Shown piece after piece: positions 7,601 to 14,133 of a stretch of 21,603 nt of DNA. Position 1 is the first letter of the stretch. Each line of letters starts with the position of its first letter. The notes below the pieces were generated by a model. It was given only the letters and a program-made list of their open reading frames with translations, searched no databases and was not told where the DNA came from. This DNA comes from JASFQI01 sp050115555 (GTDB lineage: Bacteria > Desulfobacterota > DSM-4660 > Desulfatiglandales > HGW-15), in contig JASFQI010000042.1 of NCBI GenBank assembly GCA_050115555.1, positions 1-21,603 on the forward strand, written 5' to 3'. The translations under genes were made by a program, and so were the position numbers.

Positions 7601-8095
7601 TTAAAGGTCGTACAGGGTTTCATCCCTTTTGGGGGGAAGCATCCGCTGCAGCACGGCTTTCCCCCCTTTTTTCATTTCAAAGGGGTTCTCCTCTTCCAGG
7701 ACATCGCCGAGTTCGGCCTCTACCTGCTCGGGGTCTTCCCCCGCCTCCATGCGGCTCAGGGCTTCCTGGAAGCCCGGTCCGAGTTCCATGCCGGTCATGT
7801 CCGTGAGTTTTCGCATAAGCTGAGCGGCCTGGCGGGGGTCGTCCTCATCCATGTGTTCCGCTTCCCTTGCCAGGACGTTCATGGCCTGCTCCATCTTGGA
7901 CTCGTCCATATCGGGAAAGGGCATGTCCTCGCTGTCCTCTTCCTGACGCCGCAGAGTGGCGAACACGGACATACGGCGTTCCAGAACCGTTTCATGGCAG
8001 CGAGGGCAGCGGGGGCGTTTGTCCGTGTTTACGGAGCTGGAGAAGAAGTTGAAGATCATGTGGCACGATTTGCAGTAGAATTCATAGATCGGCAT
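7601..8095 (-). CDS. FmdB-type zinc-ribbon protein with acidic C-terminal extension
   Basis: 164 residues. The N-terminus MPIYEFYCKSCHMIF with a second CPRC pair near residue 30 is the two-CxxC zinc ribbon typical of the FmdB putative regulatory family. The remaining ~115 residues are acidic and helical and include QLMRKLTDMTG and a segment of the type EAGEDPEQVEAELGDVL, which I have seen attached to such ribbons in deltaproteobacteria. The ATG at 8095 is chosen because GGGAGGTGA precedes it and the family begins exactly with MPIYE; the frame stays open a further 153 bp upstream but without family similarity. Named after a formamidase-operon regulator, the family's molecular role is not settled. 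Its own promoter-like site lies about 120 bp upstream. Convergent with the UPF0280 gene (70-bp spacer). Confidence 0.88.
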   Translation of the reverse strand: MPIYEFYCKSCHMIFNFFSSSVNTDKRPRCPRCHETVLERRMSVFATLRRQEEDSEDMPFPDMDESKMEQAMNVLAREAEHMDEDDPRQAAQLMRKLTDMTGMELGPGFQEALSRMEAGEDPEQVEAELGDVLEEENPFEMKKGGKAVLQRMLPPKRDETLYDL

Positions 8096-8219
8096 GTATT
8101 TCACCTCCCTTCCCGATCGGTGAAACGGAGAAAGGGCATCAGGGACAATGGGGCGAACAAAGTGCTCGAATATTGCCGGACTGTCCGATCGGGGCACAGA
8201 GGCCCGGCAGAGCGGACCT

Positions 8220-8248
8220 ACAATACCAGACTCCAGGAGCCGGATCAA
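8220..8248 (-). promoter_or_regulatory. Predicted promoter of fmdB-type gene
   Basis: On the minus strand TTGATC (8243-8248), a 17-bp spacer and TATTGT (8220-8225), with TGG before the -10 (extended -10). Transcription would start near 8213, about 117 nt before the ATG. Moderate match only. Confidence 0.4.
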
Positions 8249-8388
8249 CTGTGGAGAATAGCGGGAAAGCCCGTCTCCGCCGGCTTTTATAATGCTTGGC
8301 TCATGGATCCCTCACGCGGCAAAGTCGGAAAGGAGAGGCCGCGAGGGATACTCAGGGGACAGGATGCCTTGTCAGTTGGGATTCCGCA

Positions 8389-8405
8389 TCCCGCCTGCGG
8401 CGGGA
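8389..8405. repeat. GC-rich 7-bp inverted repeat (hairpin)
   Basis: TCCCGCC (8389-8395), loop TGC, GGCGGGA (8399-8405): a perfect 7-bp stem. There is no T-run on either side, so it is not an intrinsic terminator. The word resembles short dispersed GC-rich palindromes common between bacterial genes. Confidence 0.5.
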
Positions 8406-8436
8406 CTGTGGGGAGATTCAAATGGAGCATAGGGGG

Positions 8437-8464
8437 TTGTCTTTTTTCAGGGTGTTGCTATACT
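8437..8464 (+). promoter_or_regulatory. Predicted promoter of the yfcE-hit-lapAB-mutS group
   Basis: TTGTCT (8437-8442), 16-bp spacer, TATACT (8459-8464) preceded by TGC (extended -10). Transcription would start near 8471, about 100 nt before the first gene. A perfect inverted repeat (TGATAA-AAGCC-TTATCA, 8529-8545) lies in the resulting leader, close to the ribosome site. Confidence 0.5.
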
Positions 8465-8573
8465 CCCTCTGAAACGCTTCATGCTGAATCTCCTCGCGTT
8501 CCCGTTTAGGGGCGGGAGGCGGGATGTGTGATAAAAGCCTTATCAAGGGGAGACTACGACCCACGGACCAGGC

Positions 8574-9059
8574 ATGAGAATCGGCGTCTTATCGGATACT
8601 CACCTGCATAGCGTTACACCTTTGCTTCGCCGGATCCACAAGGAATATCTGAGCGATGTGGATGCTGTTTTCCACGCCGGAGATGTGGTGTCCGTGGAGG
8701 TCGTCAAGTTCCTGGATCATGAGGCGTTTTACGGCGTGCACGGGAACATGGACCCTCCAGGCGTCCGGGATCTTCTCCCGCCTGTCCGGATCATCGAACT
8801 GGCAGGCCGTCGAATCGGGCTTACACACGGAGGGGGAAGCCCATCGGGTCTTGAAGAACGCGTGATCCAGCAATTCCCGGACGTGGACGTCATTGTCTAC
8901 GGACACTCCCATCGACCCGTCAACCATATACGGAATGGAATTCTGTGCTTTAATCCGGGCACTGCGACGGGATTCAGCCGGAATGGAGAGCATACCATCG
9001 GCATTCTGGAACTGGGGGACACCTTGCGGGGGCGAATCGTGGTGGTAGAGGACCTCTGA
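8574..9059 (+). CDS. YfcE/MJ0936-type metallophosphoesterase
   Basis: A 161-residue calcineurin-like phosphoesterase of the compact YfcE/MJ0936 group, two-metal (often Mn or Ni) enzymes acting on phosphodiesters in vitro with no agreed physiological substrate. All signature blocks are present in order: SDTHLH (residues 7-12), HAGD (about 36-39), GVHGNMD (about 58-64), THGGG (about 85-89) and GHSHRP (110-115), ending with the family-typical NPGTATGFSRNG. Length is normal. GGGGAGA lies upstream of the ATG, though further than usual. It heads a same-strand run with the HIT gene 49 bp downstream and no terminator between, so co-transcription is likely. Cytoplasmic. Confidence 0.93.
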   Translation: MRIGVLSDTHLHSVTPLLRRIHKEYLSDVDAVFHAGDVVSVEVVKFLDHEAFYGVHGNMDPPGVRDLLPPVRIIELAGRRIGLTHGGGSPSGLEERVIQQFPDVDVIVYGHSHRPVNHIRNGILCFNPGTATGFSRNGEHTIGILELGDTLRGRIVVVEDL

Positions 9060-9108
9060 TCCCTAGGTCTATGTACAACATCTTCCAAGAGGGCAAAGGC
9101 GGAAACTC

Positions 9109-9594
9109 GTGAAGGTACTGTGGGCTCCATGGAGAATGGAGTATATCCTTTCCGACAACAAGGGGGACGAATGCATCCTGTGTCCCGGCGAGGACCGGAG
9201 TCGGGATGAGGAGCGTCTGATTTTGTACGTGGGATCGAAGACCCTGGTCATCATGAACAAGTACCCGTATATCAACGGGCACTTGCTCGTGGCGCCGGTT
9301 CGCCATGTGGGAGGGATCGAGGAACTTACGGACGAGGAGATGCTGACGGCCATGAACAGGGTGCGGGACTGCGTCCGTATCTTGAAGGTCCACATGAACC
9401 CCGACGGCTTCAACGTGGGACTGAACCTGGGTCAGGTCGCCGGTGCAGGGATGGAGGACCATCTGCATTTCCATGTTGTGCCGCGATGGAACGGGGACAC
9501 GAATTTCATGGCGGTTTTCGGAGATGTCAGGGTGATCCCTCAGCATATTCGAGAGACATATGCCCAACTGCGCCCTTTCTTCGACAGGCTGTAA
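9109..9594 (+). CDS. HIT family hydrolase (Ap4A phosphorylase/hydrolase-like)
   Basis: A 161-residue histidine-triad protein. It starts with GTG (MKVLWAPWRMEYI), matching the WAPWRMEYI opening of the bacterial/mycobacterial diadenosine-polyphosphate phosphorylase-like branch. A CxxC pair (CILC) follows at about residue 23. The triad HLHFHVV is at residues 118-124 with His120 as the expected nucleophile. These enzymes act on nucleotide phosphoanhydrides such as Ap4A or adenylylated products. The weak GGCGG upstream and a GTG start suggest modest translation. It lies 49 bp after the phosphoesterase and 26 bp before lapA, consistent with an operon. Substrate is not determinable here. Confidence 0.93.
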   Translation: MKVLWAPWRMEYILSDNKGDECILCPGEDRSRDEERLILYVGSKTLVIMNKYPYINGHLLVAPVRHVGGIEELTDEEMLTAMNRVRDCVRILKVHMNPDGFNVGLNLGQVAGAGMEDHLHFHVVPRWNGDTNFMAVFGDVRVIPQHIRETYAQLRPFFDRL

Positions 9595-9620
9595 ACCTTG
9601 CAAAGGCTGGGAGGTCAGCG

Positions 9621-9977
9621 ATGAAACATGTCAAGTTCATCCTCGCCATCGTGATCATGCTGGTGATTGTGATCATTGTGGTCCAGAACCATGAGCCGTT
9701 TTCCACAGAGGTTCGGTTTCGAATCCATTTCCCCTATCTCCAGTGGCAGACGTCCAGCATCTCGGTCTACTATATCGTGACCATTGCCTTTCTTTTCGGC
9801 GTGCTGATCACGGGACTTTTCGGCATGTTTGAGCGCTTCCGGCTCAAGAAAGAGATTCGAGTCCTCCGAAAGCGTTCGAGCGAAAAGGACGCCGAACTGA
9901 ACTCTCTTAGGAATCTGCCCATCACGACGGATGACGTCACACCGACGCAGGCGAACGACACGAACGGCGTCACGTAA
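9621..9977 (+). CDS. lapA: LapA-domain (DUF1049) inner-membrane protein
   Basis: 118 residues. The N-terminal hydrophobic segment (about 5-22, FILAIVIMLVIVIIVVQN) is followed by a short periplasmic-type stretch (HEPFSTEVRFRIHFP), a second membrane span (about 45-66, with FLFGVLITGLFGMF) and a basic cytoplasmic coil (RLKKEIRVLRKR). This is the LapA/YciS layout. In E. coli LapA partners LapB in lipopolysaccharide assembly and LpxC control. The ATG at 9621 is preceded by GGGAGG. LapB follows after 21 bp, the same order as in E. coli, which supports the assignment. The Thr/Asp-rich tail has no recognised motif. Symbol by context plus topology. Confidence 0.85.
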   Translation: MKHVKFILAIVIMLVIVIIVVQNHEPFSTEVRFRIHFPYLQWQTSSISVYYIVTIAFLFGVLITGLFGMFERFRLKKEIRVLRKRSSEKDAELNSLRNLPITTDDVTPTQANDTNGVT

Positions 9978-9998
9978 AGGTGTACGGGGAATCTCTTG

Positions 9999-11273
9999 AT
10001 GTGGCATGAGATTTGGCAATGGATCCTGGCCCCTACCAATCAGGTGCTGCTTTTCGCGCTTGTGCTTGCCTTTGCTGTCGGCCTGCTGATCGGTGTCCTC
10101 CTTGTACGCAGAAAAGCCAAGCGGACGACCTCCCTTGCCAGAGAAGGTGATCGGGCCTTCTTCAAGGGGGTTCAGCACATCCTCTCCAACGATCGCGACC
10201 AGGCCATCGAGCAGCTCACCAAAGCGGTTCAGGTGAACTCCGAGACCATCGAGACCTACGTGGCCCTGGGAAACCTTTACCGCTCCAAGGGAGATATCGA
10301 TCGAGCCATACGCATTCGGCGGAACATCATCCTCCGTCCCCAGATCGAGGAGGGGCAGAAGACGCAGGCCCTTTTCGATCTGGCGCTGGATTACCGAAAG
10401 GGGGGATTTCTGGACCGCGCTCTGGAGAGCTTTTCTCAGGTGCTTCAAAAGACGCCCTCCAATCTGCCTGCCCTCGAGGAGGTCGAAAAACTCTACGAGG
10501 ATCTGAAGGACTGGGCAAACGCGTTTCAAACGAGGCAGCGCATCGCAAAGCTTGCAAAGGGGGATCACGCACACATCCTGGCACACCACAAGACGGAGGA
10601 GGGAAAGGCATGGTTTGATCAGGGGGACATGGCCAAGGCCGTGAGCTGCTACAAAAAGGCCATTTCCATTGATGCATCCTGCGTCGACGCGTACCTCCAT
10701 CTTGGGGATGTGTACCAGAAACGGGATGACATGAAAAAAGCCATTGCCACGTGGAAGAAGATCGTGCCCACGGCTCCCGCATTCACCTTCCTCGCCTACG
10801 GAAGACTGGAAGGGGTGTACTCCCGAATACGGAACCTCAAGCCTGTGGAGGATTTTTTAAAAGAGTGTGCAGAAACGAACGATGACGCATTCACTCGCCT
10901 GGCCCTGGCGCGGTACCTTTACAAGCGGGGAGATCCTGAAGGTGCCGTGGGCGAGCTGGAGCAGGCCTTGACCCTGGATCCCCTGTTTCTCGAGGCGCGG
11001 AATCTCCTGGGCCGGATCCTGCTGGAGCAGGAGAGGGTCGAAGACGCCCTGAAGGCCTATCGAAATCTCCTGGATCACTTGGGTGTGTCCACGCTGGAGT
11101 TCCAGTGTACGTACTGCGGGTATCGCCCCGGGGACCTTCAGTGGCAGTGCCCGCAATGCCGGCGTTGGGACACCATCCATCGCATGGAGTCGAAAGAATC
11201 GCCGGGGGGTGGGGAACCGGCTCTTGAGGGCGTCCCCGCGCTGTCGAATGGCCGCGACGGGGAAACCGTATGA
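9999..11273 (+). CDS. lapB: LapB-type TPR protein with C-terminal rubredoxin-like zinc site
   Basis: 424 residues. One N-terminal membrane anchor (about 10-32), then a basic stop-transfer stretch (RRKAKR), then a long series of tetratricopeptide repeats (for example DIDRAIRIRRNII and EDALKAYRNLLDH). The C-terminus has CTYCGYRPGDLQWQCPQCRRW, two CxxC pairs forming the rubredoxin-like metal site characteristic of LapB (YciM). In E. coli LapB regulates LpxC turnover with FtsH and organises lipopolysaccharide synthesis at the inner membrane. The ATG at 9999 is preferred over the adjacent TTG at 9996. The final TGA overlaps the mutS ATG as ATGA, so the two are translationally coupled. Slightly longer than E. 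coli LapB (389). Secure family call. Confidence 0.92.
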   Translation: MWHEIWQWILAPTNQVLLFALVLAFAVGLLIGVLLVRRKAKRTTSLAREGDRAFFKGVQHILSNDRDQAIEQLTKAVQVNSETIETYVALGNLYRSKGDIDRAIRIRRNIILRPQIEEGQKTQALFDLALDYRKGGFLDRALESFSQVLQKTPSNLPALEEVEKLYEDLKDWANAFQTRQRIAKLAKGDHAHILAHHKTEEGKAWFDQGDMAKAVSCYKKAISIDASCVDAYLHLGDVYQKRDDMKKAIATWKKIVPTAPAFTFLAYGRLEGVYSRIRNLKPVEDFLKECAETNDDAFTRLALARYLYKRGDPEGAVGELEQALTLDPLFLEARNLLGRILLEQERVEDALKAYRNLLDHLGVSTLEFQCTYCGYRPGDLQWQCPQCRRWDTIHRMESKESPGGGEPALEGVPALSNGRDGETV

Positions 11274-13879
11274 GTCAGGCCACACCCATGCTGCGGCAGT
11301 ATCTCGGCATCAAAGGGCAACACCCGGACGCCTTTCTCTTTTTCCGCATGGGCGATTTTTATGAGATGTTTTTCGAGGATGCCGAGGAAGCCTCGCGCCT
11401 TCTCGGCATCACGTTGACCTCCCGCGGAACGCACAATGGGCGCAAGGTTCCCATGTGCGGAGTCCCTTTCCATTCCGCTCAATCCTATGTGGCCAAACTC
11501 GTTGGGCAGGGGCGAAAAGTCGCCATCTGCGAACAGGTCGAGGATCCGAATGCGACCAAGGACATCGTGCGCCGTGAGGTGATTCGGGTGGTTACCCCGG
11601 GCTCCGTGCTCGAGGAAGGCGAACGAATCGAGGCGCGCAACGTGTTCCTGGCGGCTGTGGCGTCGGATGCCGGGACATGGGGGCTGGCCCACGTGGACCT
11701 GTCCACGGGAGAGTTCCGGGTCACGCAGCTGGACGACCGGGACACGCTTTTCGGAGAGCTCGATCGCATCGACCCGGCCGAACTCCTGGTGCCGGAAGCG
11801 GATCCGGCCCTCAGCGACCCTGACATTCGCGCCTACCGGGTCGAGTGCTTGAGCCCGGCGGACTTCGAAAGGCGGCGTGCGTCGGAAAGACTCCGGGAGC
11901 AGCTCGGTGTTCGGACTCTGGACGGGTTCGGATGTGAGGGCATGACACAGGGAGTCGTTGCGGCGGGTGCAATCGTTTCGTACCTCCAGCAGACCCAAAA
12001 GGCCAGCCCGGGCCATATCAAGGATCTGACGACCTACCACCTGGGAGACTACATGTTCCTGGACGAGACCACAACCCGAAACCTCGAGCTCTTTCGGACT
12101 CTTCGGCGGGATGAGGTCCAGGGGTCGCTTCTGAACGTCCTCGATCGGACGGTCACGCCCATGGGGAGCCGCCTCCTGAGGCGCTGGATCGGGTATCCAC
12201 TGCTCGATTCTGACCGGATTCGTCGCAGGCTGGCTGCAGTGCACACGTTTCGGGAGGACCGGTTGCGGCGGGAAGAGGTGCGCGAAGAGCTCAAGGGAAT
12301 ATACGACCTGGAGAGGCTGAATGGACGCATCTCCCTGGGTCGGGCCAACGCGCGGGACCTCTCGGCGTTGAAGGTCTCGATCCGGCGGCTCCCGGCGCTC
12401 AAGCAGGCCCTGGAGGATTCGAGCAGCGAACTCCTTTCGGAGATCTCTCTTGCTATGGATCCCCTGGAGGACGTGGCGGATCGGATTGAAGAGGCGATTT
12501 GCGATGAACCCCCGATCACACTGAGGGAGGGGGGGTACATTCGCGAGGGCTTTCACGAGGAGCTGGACGAGCTCATCCGGATGACGCGCGACGGAAAAGG
12601 ATGGATTGCCGAGATGGCCGCCGGGGAGCAGGAGCGGACCGGGATCGGAAATCTCAAGGTGGGATACAACAAGGTCTTCGGCTACTACATCGAGGTATCC
12701 AAGGCGAATGCAGAGAAGGTCCCGGATCACTACATCCGAAAGCAGACCCTGGTGAATGCCGAGCGATACATCACCGAGGAGCTGAAGCATTATGAGGAAA
12801 AGGTTCTCGGGGCCGAGGAGAAGCGCATCGCACTGGAGCTGAAGATCTTTGAGGAGATCCGAAAGTCCGTGGCGCATGAGCACGCCCGCATTCGAAGGAG
12901 CGCGGAGCAGATCGGTAAACTGGACGTGCTCGCAGCGCTTGCCGAAGCAGCGGAGCGAAACGGGTACGTCCGTCCCGAAATCAATGACAGCGGTGTCATC
13001 GACATTGTGGACGGCCGGCACCCGGTGATCGAGCAGACCGTTCGCGAAGAGGATTTCGTTCCCAACGACATCCAACTGGACGATCGGGAGCAGCAGTTTC
13101 TCATCATCACCGGCCCCAACATGGCGGGCAAATCCACCGTTTTGAGGCAGACGGCGCTTACCGTGCTCATGGGGCAGATGGGCGGTTTCGTTCCTGCCTC
13201 ACGGGCCGTGATCGGTGTGGTGGACCGGATTTTCACGAGGATCGGGGCATCGGACGACCTGGCGAGAGGAAGAAGCACCTTTATGGTGGAGATGAACGAG
13301 ACCGCCAACATCCTTCGCCACGCTACCCCAAGGAGTCTGGTCGTGCTCGATGAGATTGGTCGAGGAACGAGCACCTATGACGGGTTGAGCATTGCATGGG
13401 CCGTAGCCGAGGCCCTGCACGACCTTGAAGGCCGGGGGGTGCGGACCCTGTTTGCTACCCACTACCACGAGATTACCGAACTGCTGACCACGAAGCCCCG
13501 GGTCAAGAACTACAACATCGCAGTCAAGGAGTGGAACGAGCAGATTATTTTCCTTCGAAAGCTTGTGCCCGGTGGGACGAACCGAAGCTATGGAATCCAG
13601 GTGGCGCGGATCGCAGGATTGCCGAAGGAAGTCATCGAGCGGGCGCAGGAGATCCTGGACAACCTGGAGGGAAAGGATGTCGACGAAACGGGGCGCCCCC
13701 GGATGGCGAGGAGCAGACGCAAGGAAAGGACCCGGGACTCGAACCAGCTCAACCTGTTCGCGGGTCGTGACGAGAGGCTTCGGAGCTGGATTCGGGACCT
13801 CGATCTTCACACGATGACCCCCATTGATGCCATGAACGAACTCCAACGCCTCAAGGAGCACGTGGGAGGATCAACCTGA
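11270..13879 (+). CDS. mutS: DNA mismatch repair protein MutS
   Basis: Full-length 869-residue MutS, which recognises base mismatches and small loops and recruits MutL using an ABC-type ATPase. The mismatch-reading motif is present near the N-terminus as GDFYEMF (Phe30, Glu32). Connector, lever and clamp domains follow. The ATPase has Walker A GPNMAGKST (615-623), then the ABC signature region around DLARGRSTFMVEM, Walker B LVVLDEIGRGTSTYDG and the switch His in FATHYHE. It overlaps lapB by 4 nt (ATGA), an unusual partner that may simply reflect operon packing. A 254-bp AT-richer gap separates it from the amidase gene. No defect seen. Confidence 0.98.
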   Translation: MSQATPMLRQYLGIKGQHPDAFLFFRMGDFYEMFFEDAEEASRLLGITLTSRGTHNGRKVPMCGVPFHSAQSYVAKLVGQGRKVAICEQVEDPNATKDIVRREVIRVVTPGSVLEEGERIEARNVFLAAVASDAGTWGLAHVDLSTGEFRVTQLDDRDTLFGELDRIDPAELLVPEADPALSDPDIRAYRVECLSPADFERRRASERLREQLGVRTLDGFGCEGMTQGVVAAGAIVSYLQQTQKASPGHIKDLTTYHLGDYMFLDETTTRNLELFRTLRRDEVQGSLLNVLDRTVTPMGSRLLRRWIGYPLLDSDRIRRRLAAVHTFREDRLRREEVREELKGIYDLERLNGRISLGRANARDLSALKVSIRRLPALKQALEDSSSELLSEISLAMDPLEDVADRIEEAICDEPPITLREGGYIREGFHEELDELIRMTRDGKGWIAEMAAGEQERTGIGNLKVGYNKVFGYYIEVSKANAEKVPDHYIRKQTLVNAERYITEELKHYEEKVLGAEEKRIALELKIFEEIRKSVAHEHARIRRSAEQIGKLDVLAALAEAAERNGYVRPEINDSGVIDIVDGRHPVIEQTVREEDFVPNDIQLDDREQQFLIITGPNMAGKSTVLRQTALTVLMGQMGGFVPASRAVIGVVDRIFTRIGASDDLARGRSTFMVEMNETANILRHATPRSLVVLDEIGRGTSTYDGLSIAWAVAEALHDLEGRGVRTLFATHYHEITELLTTKPRVKNYNIAVKEWNEQIIFLRKLVPGGTNRSYGIQVARIAGLPKEVIERAQEILDNLEGKDVDETGRPRMARSRRKERTRDSNQLNLFAGRDERLRSWIRDLDLHTMTPIDAMNELQRLKEHVGGST

Positions 13880-13953
13880 CTGAGCTCTTGATAGAGTCCC
13901 CAAAAGCCTGCGACACCTATGCTTTACTTTCAGTACACGATTGTGGCAAAAGA

Positions 13954-13969
13954 ATGAAGACGCCTTCAT
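13954..13969. repeat. Perfect inverted repeat downstream of mutS
   Basis: ATGAAG (13954-13959), loop ACGC, CTTCAT (13964-13969). The 6-bp stem is followed by GGTGTTTCTTT, a poor T-rich tail, so at best it is a weak terminator for the mutS transcript. Confidence 0.35.
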
Positions 13970-14001
13970 GGTGTTTCTTTAGAAGTCGCCGCATATGAAT
14001 G

Positions 14002-14015
14002 TTGCGAGATCGCAA
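14002..14015. repeat. Palindrome TTGCGA-GA-TCGCAA, possible operator
   Basis: A 14-bp dyad, TTGCGA (14002-14007) and TCGCAA (14010-14015) with a 2-bp centre, about 120 bp upstream of the amidase start. The short centre suits a dimeric DNA-binding protein better than an RNA hairpin. No known regulator is assigned. Confidence 0.35.
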
Positions 14016-14071
14016 AAACCTGCTCGAACGCTGTTGGAAACGTTGTGCCCTTTTGAAATCGAAGGGTGCAA

Positions 14072-14094
14072 ATCCGTTTTTCACGGGTTTTCTT
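14072..14094 (+). terminator. Weak intrinsic terminator or attenuator before the amidase gene
   Basis: ATCCGT (14072-14077), loop TTTTC, ACGGGT (14083-14088), then TTTCTT. The 6-bp stem includes one T-G pair. It lies 40 nt before the amidase ATG, so it could end mutS readthrough or act within the amidase leader. Low stability makes this tentative. Confidence 0.3.
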
Positions 14095-14133
14095 GCGATT
14101 CCATCCTTTTTCTGAAGAGGAAGCCATAGACCC

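Larger units (their letters stand above)
8096..8573. other. 478-bp intergenic control region between fmdB and the yfcE-type gene
   Basis: No credible gene is seen here. Open frames on the plus strand have no ribosome site and are continuations of the antisense of fmdB. The stretch holds a promoter-like site for each flanking gene (8220-8248 minus, 8437-8464 plus), a GC-rich hairpin (8389-8405), a small perfect inverted repeat (8529-8545), and an isolated TATAAT at 8288-8293 with no matching -35. Leaders of about 117 nt (fmdB) and 103 nt (yfcE) follow if the promoters are right. Confidence 0.5.

Noticed and set aside
7550..8509. 319-residue plus-strand frame across fmdB and the following gap
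   Set aside because: Mostly antisense of fmdB; the part in the gap has no ribosome site, no motif and crosses predicted promoters.
11138..13075. 645-residue minus-strand frame
   Set aside because: Shadow of mutS and lapB; composition artefact of a codon-biased GC-rich gene.
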